A stretch of 64,000 bases of DNA from Linaria vulgaris (lineage: Eukaryota; Streptophyta; Magnoliopsida; Lamiales; Plantaginaceae), in contig OX415250.1 of assembly GCA_948329865.1 (NCBI GenBank), forward strand, positions 92,037,510 to 92,101,509, read 5' to 3'. This document shows, piece after piece, positions 33,595 through 46,219 of this stretch. The notes under the pieces are model-generated. The model ran no database searches and was not told the origin of the DNA. It saw nothing but the letters and a program-made list of their open reading frames with translations. Numbering within the stretch: position 1 is the stretch's first letter; the number at the start of each line of letters is the position of its first letter. A program made the translations under genes and the position numbers.

Positions 33595-34860
33595 GTGACT
33601 GCAGTGCGGTCACTAATACTAAATAGTGACCGCAGTGCGGTCCCTGTTAAGTTAAGAGGCACCGCACGACGATCCCTACTAATATTCATACTTCAAATTT
33701 GTATTTTTTTTATTGATGTTGATGTGTTTGTGATTCTTAGCAACCAACCTCATTGTAACATGTGAATTGAAGTACCGCATGATTGCAAAACTAGTAGTTT
33801 AATTGTGAAATAATAGATTGAATGAGATTGAGCGAGTTATTAACGTTCAACATATATTTCATGTTCTACAACTAATCATCACTAGTTAGTTGTAGTTGTT
33901 ATTCGTTTTTATGCTTTACTTCACTAATATTTGCATAGATATGACTAGAGGTTCAATCATTAGATCAACTAATCATTATGCTTATATATGTGTATATATA
34001 AGTTGTAAGCATTATGACATTTTTCGTTATAACTATTATGACTATTGAGTCAATAGGGACCACAAAGCGGTCACTACTGCCTCAACAGTGACTGCCAGGC
34101 GGTCCCTACTAATATTCATACTAAAAAATCGTGATTTTATGAATTGATTTCGATATGTTAGTGGTTCTTAGCAACAACCTCAATACTAAATGTGACATGA
34201 TGTAATTAATGGTTACAAAACAAGTGATTGTGTTATTCAATATTAGATATTGAATGTGATGGAGTGAGTTATTAATTTTGAACCTATTTTTATTATCGAC
34301 ACCTAATCATCATATACACCCTAGTTGTTATTGGTTATTATGCTTTAACATTACTAATTAAAGTTTATACATCATTACATGGTTCAATTAAAATATAAAT
34401 ATATGTACTTATATATTATATACATAAATATATATATATATATATATATATATCTATGATCGTTGTCGTTGTATAAATTAAGAATTTTAAAACAGGTCGT
34501 CCCCTACATTATGTTTGGATTTGCAATTAAAGATGTGTAAATATGGTTGATATAACAATGAATAGGATAATTATGAACTACAAAAACAACGCGACACCTT
34601 AAATCATTGGGAAAACCTAATTTTTAAATATGAATATAAGTAGGAACCGTCGAGCAGTCACAAATATGGGCAATAGGGACAGCAAGACGGTCCCTATTGA
34701 CAACAGTGAATATCAACATGGACCGCAAGGCGGTCCCTATTGACAATGGCTAGTATCAACAGGGACCGCCCAGCGGTCGCTGTTGATACTTATCGTTGTC
34801 AATAGGGACAGCCAAGCGGTCCCTATTAACTGTCAGTGGAGGCCACTCCCTACTCCTCTA
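33595..34860. repeat. Internal subterminal-type repeats and long-unit repeats of CACTA element C
   Basis: This region mixes palindromes (e.g. near 33600-33690, 34050-34120, 34640-34850) with two diverged copies of the ~400-bp unit seen in element B (starting near 33765 and 34195). A (TA)n tract lies at 34431-34453. Confidence 0.6.
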
Positions 34861-35153
34861 ATATTCAATCCAACCTTCACTAATTCTTAAGGTATGCACA
34901 TTTTTTTCCCTTACTATCCCAAATGTTTATTTTCAATATAATTTGATATTTAATTTGATTCTAACTTTAGTTAATTTATTTGCTGATAGGTAATATTACA
35001 CACCCCGAGGGTAATCGTGGTGTACACGACATTCTTGCGGCGCATTCTTTCACGCTTCAAGAAGTACGTTGATCGTTCTATTTAGCTCTTTAAATTTCTT
35101 GTAGTATAAATTGTAATTCTTTGTTTTATATTTTACAACTTATTAGATAAACA

Positions 35154-35756
35154 ATGGATTATCATGCAGATAGATCTTGGATGTACAATATGTATGATAG
35201 TGATGTTTACTTGAGCGATATATTTGTGTTTGGGGTCCGGGCGTTCATTGAATATGCTACGCAACAAGGTCCTAGATTCGTAGATCTACGGGGCAAAATT
35301 AGGTGCCCTTGCATGAAATGCAATAATATACTGATTTTCGATAAAAAGGTTGTACGAGGTCATCTTCATAAGTCGGGATTTACGGATGGATATTCAAAGT
35401 GGATTTTTCATGGGGAAACGCCAAGAGATGATATACCGTCGTATGTGCCCGATTCCCCCGGCTCGTCACAGACCGATATTTTCGACAACCCAGTATATGT
35501 TGATATGCCGTTTGTAGACATGGTAGTGGATGCACATGGTGGTCGATCATTTGAGGACGAGGCAACTAACGAGGATCCCAACCCGGAAGCAAAGGCTCTC
35601 TGTCGAAGTGGTTGGAGTACAAGACACACCACAAGGCTAGTGCTATTTATTCTGATTGGGCTTTTAATTTGGCAAATAGAGGTTTCACGCCCGAAGTGCG
35701 GAAGTTATTACCAAATGACACGAAAGGGATCCGTACGATGCTGCAGTCAGAGTTAG
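35154..35756 (+). pseudogene. CACTA transposase 5' part: transposase-associated domain
   Basis: From Met at 35154 the first ~100 residues read DRSWMYNMYDSDVYLSDIF, then a FIEYATQQ segment, GKIRCPCMKCNN, and VRGHLHKSGFTDGYSKWIFH. This is the classic transposase-associated domain of plant CACTA TNP2 proteins, including its CxxC. An acidic spacer follows. A frameshift near 35605 moves the reading to another frame (KLLPNDTKGIRTMLQ at about 35700). The exon before it may start around 34990. Confidence 0.85.
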
Positions 35757-35794
35757 GGTACGTTACGTACGATGTTTCTCCAAAATAATGTTTC

Positions 35795-36533
35795 TTGTTA
35801 TACGGGGAGGAGACGAAGGACTACGATAAGTGCCTGATATGCCGCACAGATAGATACGTGCATGGACTAAAATCGAAGGTTGGGAGGAAGAAATTGTGGC
35901 ATTTTCCTATTGCTCCTCGACTTCAGAGGTTGTATTATACAATAGGAACTGCAAGCATATGGCATGGCCTTCGAAGTGTAATGGGGCTAATGACCAAATG
36001 ATTCACGGAGCTTCAGGGGATGCATGGCGCCACTTCGATCGAACGCACTAGATTTTGTAGCGGAGCCACGAAACGTAAGACTTGGTTTGTGTACGGATGT
36101 ATTCACACCGTATGGAAAGTCTGGCAAGAAGTACTCTTGTTGGCGAATGTTTGTCACCCCTTATAACCTTCCTCCGGATCTTTGCATAAAGAAAAAGTTC
36201 ATATTTTTGAGTCTACTCATTTTTTGGCCGACCAATCCTACAAATAACTTGGATCTTTTTCTTAGGCCACTTATTGATGATTTCAAGCTTTTATGGAGCA
36301 GTGACGTCGAGACGTATGACATCTCGAGGAAGCAAAACTTTCTATTACGTGCATCACTCATGTGGACGATTAGTGATTTCTCCGCTTACAGAATGTTGTC
36401 AGGATGTAGTATACACGTAAAGTTTTCGTGTCCTTATTGTATGGGTGACACAAAATCCTTTCCGTTGGCGAATGGGGGTACACCATGCTTTTTGATTGCC
36501 ATCGCCGATTCTCGCCTAATGGTCATGAATTGA
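35795..36533 (+). pseudogene. CACTA transposase core (TNP2 / transposase family tnp2)
   Basis: Fragments in consecutive frames read CLICRTDRYVHG, KKLWHFPIAPRLQRLYYT, FVAEPRNVRLGLCTD, YSCWRMFVTPYNLPPDLC, FLRPLIDDFKLLWSSDVETY, ISRKQNFLLRASLMWTISDF and SCPYCMGDTKSF. They are collinear with the tnp2 domain. Breaks: a stop near 35788, a stop and frame change at 36000-36024, and a frameshift near 36480. The conserved order makes the identification firm. Confidence 0.88.
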
Positions 36534-36589
36534 GATTCAACGAACATAATTTTAAAAAAAGGGAAAACGCTTGTGGAGATTAGTTTGTT

Positions 36590-37202
36590 CTTTAAGGCAA
36601 TTTGAGCATTAGAGGTATCGGTTAAGGATATAGAGGGACTAGAGAAATCCATTGTTGTCACCATGTGCAAGCTGGAGAGAATATTCTCTCCTTCTTTTTT
36701 CGATTATATGGAGCATTTGGCCATTCACTTACTGTATAAGGCTAGAGTTTGTTGTCCAGTTCACTACAGATGGATGTATCCATTCGAGGGGTAAATCACT
36801 TTAAATTTGGATGATATATTGATGATTGTCTTTAATTTATTCTATTTGCAATTAAAGATGATTCTTTTTGTTGTGTTTATCAGGGAAATATTTGATTTAA
36901 AAAGGTCAATGCAGAATAAAGCGAGGCCCGAGGGATGCATCGCCAATGCCTATTTGTTTTCAGAGCTATCAAATTTGATTTCCCAGTACCTTGATGTAAC
37001 CCATGTTGCTACACACAGACAACTTAACAGGAACGAGACTTTGGAAAGCACGGAGTGGGATGGTGAGCTCTTATTGTTCCGAAAGAAGGGACGACCGCTT
37101 GGCCCTTTGGAGAAGCTGAAGACGTTAACGGGGGAAGAAAATGAGCAAATTGAATTGTACACACTTCTTAACTGGGAAGAGTTGGAGGGATGGGAAGAGT
37201 GA
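36590..37202 (+). pseudogene. CACTA transposase DUF4218 region
   Basis: LERIFSPSFFDYMEHLAIHL and ARVCCPVHYRWMYPFEG are read at 36670-36792. A GT-AG intron at about 36793-36882 follows, and then FDLKRSMQNKARPEGCIANA at 36894 onward. This matches DUF4218, found downstream of tnp2 in plant CACTA proteins. The exon ends at a GTGAGT donor near 37200. Confidence 0.78.
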
Positions 37203-37280
37203 GTCTACTTCAATTTTCTTCATCTAGTGTCATCTTCTTTATTACGTATTAGTACGAACTTATTTGTTTTGTAACATGCA

Positions 37281-38123
37281 GTTTGTTCATAGAAAAGGAG
37301 TGCGGTAGATTGAATACCATGGAGGTGCAAACGAAAAGTAACAAGTATTATGTGGCCTTTTTCAAACAAGAGTACATCAGTGGAAATTACATGATAGACG
37401 ATAGGGTAATACCGTAGATCAACGGTCCACTGAACGATGCAATCACGTACGATGGATACTTTATGAATAGGTTTCGATTTCACATTGATACGAAATTGGA
37501 GCCCAAGAAGAGTGACTGCAGTGGGGGTTTACGTGAAGGGTGACATGGGAGACATAGCCACAACCAATTTCTACGGGACTTTGAAAGAGATTTTAGAAGT
37601 GAAATAATATTAGGGAGGTAGAACTGGGAAACCACTGTCCATCGTCTTCTTCAAGTGTTTGTGGTATGATATTGGACCGCTTGGCACAAATGTCCATGAG
37701 ACGTACAAATTGGTGGAAATTAACCCTACTAAAAAACTTCGGACCAACGAACTATTTATTTGTGCTAATCAAACAATGCAGGCTTACTATGCCCCGTATC
37801 CGTCTTTACCAAATGAAAGGCCAGGGAGAAGGGGATGGTTGTCAGTATCACATATTCCAGCTCGACACATCATCGACATGTCGTCACTTACCGTTCGTGA
37901 TTCTACCCCTAATGACCCAGAGATGGAGGAGCAAGTGTTTCAAGAGAACAAATCAGTAGGTCTTAATATGTTTGTAGACCTGGGGTCGTTCAATATGGAT
38001 ATTCAGCTGGGGGTAGGTGAGTTCGAGGTCGTCAATGAGCTAGGTGGTAACGAGGACGATGATGGAAAAGAAGAAGGCATAGACAATTATGCAAATGAGG
38101 ATGAGTATGACTTTGAATATTGA
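37281..38123 (+). pseudogene. CACTA transposase DUF4216 region and acidic tail
   Basis: After an AG acceptor near 37281 come KSNKYYVAFFKQEYISGNY, NRFRFHIDTKLEP and WYDIGPLGTNVHETYKLVEI, then FICANQTMQAYYAPYPS. These match DUF4216, the C-terminal module of CACTA transposases. Frame breaks occur near 37417 and 37540-37660. The protein ends at 38123 with an acidic tail. TA- and T-rich 3' sequence follows. Confidence 0.8.
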
Positions 38124-38454
38124 GAAGAAGACTAGTTCTTCTCTTTTTCTTTTCTTTAGTATCACTTGTACTTTAGTATATATGTGTTAGTCACCTTTTT
38201 TTTTGTATTTGTAAAGTATTTTGTATGTTAGTCTATATGAAGTAGTCCTCCCCCTTTTTTTTTGTAAAATATTTTGTATGTTAGTATACTAAAACTCGAC
38301 AAAAAAAAAACTTATAATGGACAAACCAAATACTCTCACATTAATAACATTAATAAAAAGTCCAACACTAATATTTAAAAGTCCAACATTAATAAAAACA
38401 ACTACCCGCCACATGATCACTGCCCCCCTCACCCCCAATCATTTTTAAGTATGA

Positions 38455-38687
38455 ATATTAGTAAAAACCGTCGATCAGTCACAAATATGGGAAATATGGA
38501 CCGCTTGGAGCAGTGACCGCGAAAATTTCCGTCAGTGGGCCGAGTGACAGAAGTTAGGTCGCTGAAAGTCTTCAGTGACTTTTAGAGACCTAAGTTGTGT
38601 GGCTATTGCCTTCAGCGGTCGCTGAAAGCCAGCAACCCAACTGCGGTCACTACTGGGCGGTCCCTGAAGACCGCTCAGTCAGTAGTG
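38455..38687. repeat. Right subterminal repeats of CACTA element C
   Basis: Several GGACCGC/GCGGTCNCTGAAGNC units in both orientations end at the AGTAGTG terminus. Confidence 0.65.
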
Positions 38688-40500
38688 TTATGGGGGTTTG
38701 CTGTAAATGACCCTAAACGTTGGAAGATTGATGCTTTTTCCTTTTTTAAAAATTGTTTATGCAGAGCGATTTACCTTATATTAATTCAAATAATCATGTA
38801 ACTATCAACAGTATTTATATATATATGTGTGTGTATATATACTTATATTATACATACATACATATTATACGCAAATACACTACTATCATTGTCATTCTGA
38901 AACCTTCTAGGTATAACCGTGTCTTGTTAGTGACCCAAGGTCCCAAATGAAATCTTAAAACAATATCCAAAGCCCTCTTACAGATTAAAGAGACTGGAAA
39001 AATCCATGTGTTATCTAATATGATAGTAGTGAAGCCAACTAAAGATATATATTGTCGTTTTGGATTTTTGGACAAATGTTGATGATCTGTCTTTAATGTG
39101 TTTCCTGAAAGTAAATAGTTACGTAAACAAAGAATCTGTAACGTCAAATCATGTAGTTGGGGTTTCGGAATTTAGTGACTAGGGGTGGGGCAGGGCAGCG
39201 TCGTATATAGGAGTATCATTTAGGTTTAGGTGATGATGTTTTATGCGATCAACAAGGCATACTTTAAATTTTTCTTTCTTCTTTCTATAATATGGCATTC
39301 TGTGTAGTTCGTTACATCTATGTGGGTCGGTCTCTTAAAAAAAAAAAAACCAGATTTCAGGTCAGGAGACTTATTAATTACCTTGTCCAATTACTTTAAT
39401 TTGTGCAAATAAAATAATCTGTCACCATTAAATTTATGATACGCAAATACAAGCTGCGGTCTTGATATATGGATGATTAGAGAACGAGAAATCAATCTTA
39501 ACTTATGTTTACTGTAGGTGGCGCAAATCTTTTAGTAACACAAAAATTGTTCAATATGTTTGACACGAGATTTTGTGTATGTTATAGTAAAGAAGGCATA
39601 AATCAAAATTTTATTTGTTTCTTCCAAAACAACCAAAATATTTCACTTCATGATCTCCTGAAAACAACATATATGTTGAGTATTTAGTTGTGAACAAGTA
39701 TACTCATATTTGTAGAGTAGGAGATGAAGTCTCGAACACCTTATTTAGAATTTGACTCTTAAAGAGTTAATTGCAGTATTGGTTCTTGTGTTGGCTAGGT
39801 GTATTTGGGCTTATATATATATATATATATATATGCATTGTGTAAGTATATGATAGGCACTTGGGCACTTGGAGGCATTGGGCCATTAGTAAAGTTCAAG
39901 ACTTAGCTAGTATAATAATTTAAATTTTTTATTTTATCTAATTGTTTTAAGTTGAGATAAATTATTGAAGAGTTACACTCCGTACTATTTATACTCTCAA
40001 AATTTATTATATGTAAAATCTGAAATTACTAGTGAAATGGTGCAAATCTATCCTACGGGGCACATCTATTGTGCATAAACATGTTTGTTCAATTGTAACT
40101 TATCGTGTTATATAATATATATTGTTACATATTAGTTTTTTATTCACTTAGCATTTTCTGCATGTTATTGAAATTCATAAATACCTTGTTGTATCCTAGG
40201 AAGCGGATTTTCTAAATATATAGTGAAAATATTGCTTTTAGAAAAATGCTTTGAGTTCACGCCCTCAAGAACTCACTTATAATTAGTATACTATTCTTCT
40301 TTCATGTATTCCAATTTTCTAACATTTATATACAAGAATTTTCGTATCAACCATTACAATATTTTCCAGGATTTGACCAAAAATAAGAAAAATGCCAAAA
40401 ATATCTTGAAGCGTAGGAAAAAAAAATTCTAATATTAGAGGATCGATACATGCACCAAATACGAGCTTTGGTTCATGGGTAGAAACTATTCGTTAGGAAA
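38688..40500. other. AT-rich intergenic DNA, no gene seen
   Basis: Short microsatellites near 38816-38840 and 39815-39834 only. No coding motif was recognised. Confidence 0.5.
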
Positions 40501-40509
40501 AATGACGCA

Positions 40510-41090
40510 TTATTCCAATATAGCAATCTTGATATTCGAAGTGTCTAAGGTGTTGGGAGGCTTTTTTTTTTTTTGTAAAGAGTTAGGATTTAGATTTAGA
40601 GCAAAATGAAGAAAATAGGTTTTTACAAGAAGAACAAAAGTCTGCCAATGGGTAGAGGAAACATCAAACATGTTGGGAGCAGAGAAAAATTGATAGTAGG
40701 TCATTCCAAGTATTTTTCTTGTCTCATTTTGCTGAGTTATGCGCATCGTGGTTGCCAAGTTTTGGAACTTTAGTAATTTCCCATCATGGGAGATTCTTCA
40801 AAATATTTTGAATTACATCAATGTGCTCCCTTGAAGATCAAAATGGTGATAAAGATGATCCATGATGAGGTAAGCTGCTTCAAGAGAGTCAGTCTCAAAG
40901 TGGACTTAGGAAATATTCCATTACACGGAGAACTTATGTGCCAAAAGAATAATTTTGATTTCAAAAGTTGTAGGGTCTAAAGAGTGAAGGCTTTCAACAT
41001 ATGCACAAGGAATTCCACTGTAACAGTTATTGCAAGGAAACCCACAATAGCTTCATTGTCTTTGAATGTTGAGATTCTATGGATCGGAAC
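40510..41090 (-). pseudogene. Possible RNase H-like (RVT_3) remnant
   Basis: In one minus-strand frame the reading gives a GIPCAYVESLHSL segment, EIKIILLAHKFSV, and after two stops VHFETDSLEAAYLIMDHLYH. These resemble the Glu-containing helix and the second-Asp segment (ETDS) of plant RNase H-type domains found in LINEs and related repeats. A further open frame (40758-40510) follows. Identification is tentative and the sequence is clearly non-functional. Confidence 0.3.
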
Positions 41091-41108
41091 TTCATACTTT
41101 TCTTCGAA

Positions 41109-42020
41109 TGTTGCGATACACCAGACATTGTCAATGTTATTTTGACACCAACTACTTGATTTATGTTATAATGCAGTGTAAAAGATACGCACACAAGTAG
41201 ATAAATTTTAAGAAGAGTATATGAATATATTCTTCCGAGCTTTAGGAGAAATAACCACTATACGAATAATAAATTTACAAAAGGTCTGTTCTCACAACTC
41301 TCAATCTCCTCACTCTCGAATTGTTCAAACAAAACAACCAAGCAACTAAGGACCACTCCTTACAAGTAAAGCTCCCTAACTCTAAGAACCTAGACTTAAT
41401 TCGATCCACAAAAAGCTTGGTAAAGCAAGATAAATCACTCGATAACTATAGATCTAATCTCTCGTATTCTTCAACTCTATTTACTTGTTCTTTGTATTCA
41501 TGTACTCCATGTCTTTATATAGATGCGTTGTCCTTCAGCTCCAAGACATGTTGCACAAGGTATAGAAAGCGTTCAATCTTCCTTGTACACCCAAGTTTCT
41601 ATCTTCGGCCTTGATGTTCATTTTAAGGAAAGTTTCCTAAATTAACATGAGTTCATTTATGGAAAAATTACTCTTGAATGCCGACTTCAACCTTGGAAAG
41701 TTTCTTAATTGCATCTTCATTTCATGTTGCAAACTTCTCGATCAATCTTTCCTTCTTCAAATAACCTGCGTTTTGTTATATTAGGGAAGTCGTGAATAAG
41801 GAAACTTTTGAGTTGAACTCAATCTTTCGCATAGTGGAAATCTTGTTGGCTTCAACTAAAATCCTTTTGATCATGGTAGACCTAGAACATTGTCAAACAA
41901 CTAAAAGAGTGAAACTTAGTATCTAAATAATATACAATTAATTTCGAGATTGTTAAGTGTTATGATAACACTTCACAACTTCAATGTTATGATAACACTC
42001 GCACAACACTTACACTTTCA
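41109..42020 (-). repeat. 3' LTR of the second SIRE-like element
   Basis: In element sense it begins TGAAAGTGTAAGTG, very like the first element's LTR start. It includes a TATA-like CTATATAAAGAC (sense, 41510-41523) and ends TATCGCAACA. The polypurine tract GACAAAAATGAGAAGAT (sense, 42021-42037) abuts it. There is no partner LTR in the window. Confidence 0.65.
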
Positions 42021-42399
42021 ATCTTCTCATTTTTGTCTTTCTTCACAAAGTCAAACATGTTCACTAATAAGCACAATGTTCCAACGCATAAAACTTAAAC
42101 TATTTCAAACTACTCCCCTTAATGCGTAAAAGTTAAACTGAATGTTGGCATAACACTGGTTTTCACTTGTGTTGTCTTCACATTTAGAGTTTAATACATG
42201 CACAAATAAATATCAACAAGACAAACATAGTAGTTGCAAATAGTCATAACAAGAAGCTTAAAAAGCAGTAAAGCATTTTACAGGCCTAAATAAAATACAC
42301 AAAAATATACTCCTTGGATCAAAACAAACCAAAAGAAAATAAAGTGTTCTAGCAGTTCAAAACATAGGAAATGTTTAACATTTTAGCCTACTTTCACCA

Positions 42400-44096
42400 T
42401 TTTTGTGAGGAAGATAAGCTTTCCAGGTGTTCGACCAAAGAGTCCAGCTCCTTGAGGTATTCTTCTTTCTCGGCAATCTCCCTCCTAGTGTCCTTGATGT
42501 TCTGCTTCAACCATTTCAACGGTTGTTGCACAAGTCAGAGTATATTACAAGACCTTCCTACTCATGAGAAGTTGGAGCTGAATTAGTTGTAAACTTCTAA
42601 GTCTTTTTCTTACTCCTCTGTCTTTTGCTAGTTCCTAAACCGTCTTGAGAATTCCAAGGAAGGTCTAAGATTCTGATCTTACTAAAGTAGTTAGAAGTCG
42701 TACTCATGTCACCCTTGATCTTCTTCCATCCAACACTCTTCTTTGTCATGAACCCTAGTTCGACTAGAATTGTAGAGATGAGTTATGGCAAGGGCAGAAT
42801 GCCAATGTTTTCTTTTACCAGCATCATGCGTGGCAGCTAGGATCTTCTAACCCATGTTCACATGCAAACCATTCTTCAATTTATAAAGTAGAATTGCAGT
42901 GTCCTTGGTGACGACTGTAGAGTTTGAAGTAGGTAGCCAGTTGGTTGATGCAGCTTTGCATAATACAACACTCAGGGAAGCTAGTCTAGTGGTTGGAAGT
43001 CTATCAGTCCACACCCTAGTCAAACCACAGTAAGATCCATCATGACATCATTCAGTTTAGGGTCATTCCACTTTTCACCACCTCGCAGACCCCAAGCATC
43101 ATTGATTTTTGAGGTACTAGTATTGTAGACAACCCTTTGTGGCTTATTCTCTTTCAAAATTGGGCATCTTGGGAGTAACACAAATTGGGAGAGGTTCATA
43201 TAGAACTCTCTGATCACCTCACTACATAAGTCCTCAACTTCTCCATGGACCCAAGCATACACCATATGCTTTCTAAGCTAAAAACCACCATTAACCTTTC
43301 CACATGGATCCCTCTTGCCTGAAATGCCTCCCACCTCTCCTCTATGCCCTTGGACAGATAGAACTGGAGTAAGGTGTCTCAGGGAAGTCATTATTAGGAA
43401 GATCAAAATATTCATCATCTTTAACACCAGTTTCATTTGGTGTTTCCTTAACATCAACCTCGACCTCAAGATCTTCTTCCTCTGTATCATTCTCCTCTTC
43501 TTCTTCGTAGTCCTCCTCCTCAGAATCGGACCTTTCTTGTCTTTTCCTTTCTCAACCTTATGATTCTCATCAGATTCCTAATTTTCAGACGCTGCTTCCT
43601 CACCATACTCGTGACTCTCATTATTATCACCACCTTCAGCAGTATTCTCATTACCAACATTATTCTCACCTGCCACAACATTTTCATCACCCTCATTCTC
43701 AGTAGCCACATACTCATCAACTAGTGTTTCCACATTATTACGATTTTCATTCTCCCTTTCAGCCACATCCCCAGAATTAAAAGAGGGGTAGTAGCAGAGT
43801 TGGTTACCTTAACATCAAACTCTGGAAGGGCATCAGCAGTAATATTCTCAAACCTTTTTAAGGGAACCATCGATTTAATGTTGTCTTGAGTGGATATTGC
43901 AGCAACACTGGACGCCTCACCCTTCTTTGTTTTCACATTATGGCATGTGTATGTCGTTGTTTTTTCTTTTTACAATAGGGACAGTAGTAGCAACGCAGTT
44001 GTTTCATGTATTGTATCGATTTGCAGTTGCACCAATGGTTTCCTCTTGTTTGATAGTAGCATTAGCAAGATCTATTATAGAGGACTTGCGAGCCAT
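42400..44096 (-). pseudogene. Env-like ORF of the second SIRE-like element
   Basis: It starts at Met 44094-44096 with MARKSSI, the same start as the first copy. Broken frames follow: a basic/acidic linker (43936-43278) with Asn- and Glu-rich blocks, then REFYMNLSQFVLLP and SKINDAWGL (43265-43020), then KLKNGLHVNM further on (near 42860). At the two positions where the first copy has stops in this region, this copy has Gln (CAA) and Trp (TGG). It has its own stops and frameshifts elsewhere. Confidence 0.6.
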
Positions 44097-44154
44097 GGTA
44101 ACTATAGAGAATTTTGTAGAAAAATGTACGAGCATGATGAAAATAGTAAGATAG

Positions 44155-44201
<47 letters not shown>

Positions 44202-45660
44202 ATTAGGGCACAAATTGTAGTTCAAGCGTGTGATTTGATATGAAAAGAGAATAAAAGCACTTTCTAAACTTAAGAAAGTTTAGATTCTAACTTCCCGCGT
44301 ATATAGACATCACGCGTCAATGTTGAGTTAACAAATAGAGTAGTTTAAACAAGAAACTTATAAGTCTTGTACATCACAATGTTACATGATATGCTAACAC
44401 TCTAATAATGAATGTGGTCATTACACTGTAATATGAGAGTAGTCACACTGGTCCAGCAACTTGTGGAGGTACAGAGCTTCTTCCAAAGTAGTTCAGGTGA
44501 GAGCATGTGATAGATCTAAAATATCCTATCTGGATATTATAATCATATGTTAGTACTTCTCACATATATACTATATAGATCATAATCAAAAGCAAGTAAA
44601 GTAGCTAACAAAAAAACACAAATGGGATAGGGTGTTATGAACTAAACGAAATTATCCACTTCCACAGCATAATAAATTGTGTTACCTGCAGCCAAGTTAC
44701 TTAAAGTGTATGCATCAACACATGAAACAAACTATATACTCCCCTTAAGCCAAAGTCTACACAAAAAAGACAAAAGAAGAAATAGATGCAGACCTAAAAG
44801 AATGCAAAATGTTGTGGTAACATGGAATGATGGTGTTAGTGTAATACTGATTGAGGAAGGTAGAAATTAGTTCACTTCAAAGACACAAGATCTTTATGTA
44901 TCAACATTTTTCTCTCATGAGTGGACATTTGAAGTTTTTATTAAAACAATAGTGAATCCACTAAATGCAGGTAGCACAAGACCCCATGCACCCTAGTGTC
45001 AAAACTATCACTTCAGTCGTACATGAAAGTACATAGGCCTGAATGATGGCAAATCAGGACCCCCAATACTTCAAAACCTAATGCAGGCTTTTTTTATAGT
45101 ACCACATTCATGGTTTTAGCACTAAGTGAGCAGTACTACTGAATGAAGTCAATCAAAACCCCAAACAGCCCAATAGGAAGGCTCACCATCGTGCCCATTG
45201 GCTTACAAAATATAAACATGTGAATAAGACACAGCTCAATAACAATGTAGTAGTGAACTCCATGTACCTCAGCTTCTCCACATGTAATGCAGTACCTATT
45301 TATGGATAAGACACAACTGAATGGCATTGTAGTAATGAACTCCATGCATCCAAGCTTCTCCATAAAGAAGTTAATAGCCTCAGACGAAATAGAGAGTTTC
45401 AGTTTAAGTTTTTTCAAATCAGGAAGGAACTTTTCAATCAGTTATAATCTCACATTGTCAAGTGTTCCACCACAAAAACCAATCATGCCAAAACAAAAAA
45501 TGAAGACACAAAAAGAGAAAAACTATGAAAACAATACAAGAAAAATCAAATGTTATCTAGCAACACCAAAACCAGTCTATAGTGTTAGCCAAGGGTGTTA
45601 TGGCAACACCAGAACTCGAGAATATTCTCTCACTATCCAAATGCTTAGTAAACATATCAA
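44097..45660 (-). other. Spacer between pol and env-like ORF, second copy
   Basis: Non-coding, related in words and position to 9812-11270. Contains a (TA)n(GA)n microsatellite at 44155-44200 just upstream of the env-like start. Confidence 0.5.
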
Positions 45661-45678
45661 CAAGCTGATATTTGGTCT

Positions 45679-45733
45679 TTATGTGTTCAATGTTTTATTT
45701 TCTTCTACCATTTCTCTCAGGAAATGATGCCTA

Positions 45734-45796
<63 letters not shown>

Positions 45797-46218
45797 GTTT
45801 CAGAGTGTTGCACAAGATTTCTTAAAATAATAAGATTGTCACAGAACAGCAGTAATGCCTCAGTATCTAACCTATAGTCAAGCAGCATGTGTTTAAGCCA
45901 TACAAGTTGGGTAAAACAGCTGCCAGTTACTACATATTCGGATTTAGTAGTTGATAATGAAACACATATATGTTTCTTGTCATACCATGAAACCAAATTA
46001 TTTCCCAAATAGAAACAACCTCCACTTGTGGATTTTCTGTCATCTAGAGCACTTGCCCAGTGAGAATCACTAAAGCGCACAAGATTGGTATTTGTATTAT
46101 GTGAGTACCAAATTCCTAGGTCAGTTGTCCCATAAATATATTTCAAAATTCTCTTTACAACAATCAAATAAGATTGCTTGGGGTCAGCCTGATACCTAGC
46201 CCAAACACACAAAATCAA
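45679..46218 (-). pseudogene. Copia RNase H with an in-frame microsatellite
   Basis: The frame reads KQSYLIVVKRILKYIYGTT, FSDSHWASALDDRKSTSGG, LSTTKSEYVVTGSCF and then SETKH, a run of alternating His-Thr and Tyr-Ile, and RHHFLREMVEE. The run is encoded by a (TG)n(TA)n tract at 45733-45793, placed exactly where related proteins have a short link between KH and RHHF. The catalytic Asp of the D-W-A motif is replaced by His (SDSHWA). Confidence 0.75.
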
Positions 46219-46219
46219 T

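Larger units (their letters stand above)
31929..38687 (+). mobile_element. CACTA (En/Spm-like) element C with degenerate TNP2 gene
   Basis: The left end is CACTACAAGAAAATGG at 31929. The right end is AGTAGTG at 38681-38687 (complement CACTACTGACTG). The flanking triplets are TCA (31926-31928) and TTA (38688-38690), a target duplication with one mismatch. Subterminal regions on both sides and internally (31950-32560, 33595-34860, 38455-38687) carry palindromes around GGGACCGCNNNGCGGTCCC. A TNP2-type transposase gene lies at 35154-38123. Size (6,759 bp) and content fit a formerly autonomous element. The divergent right terminus and broken gene argue against present activity. Confidence 0.78.
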
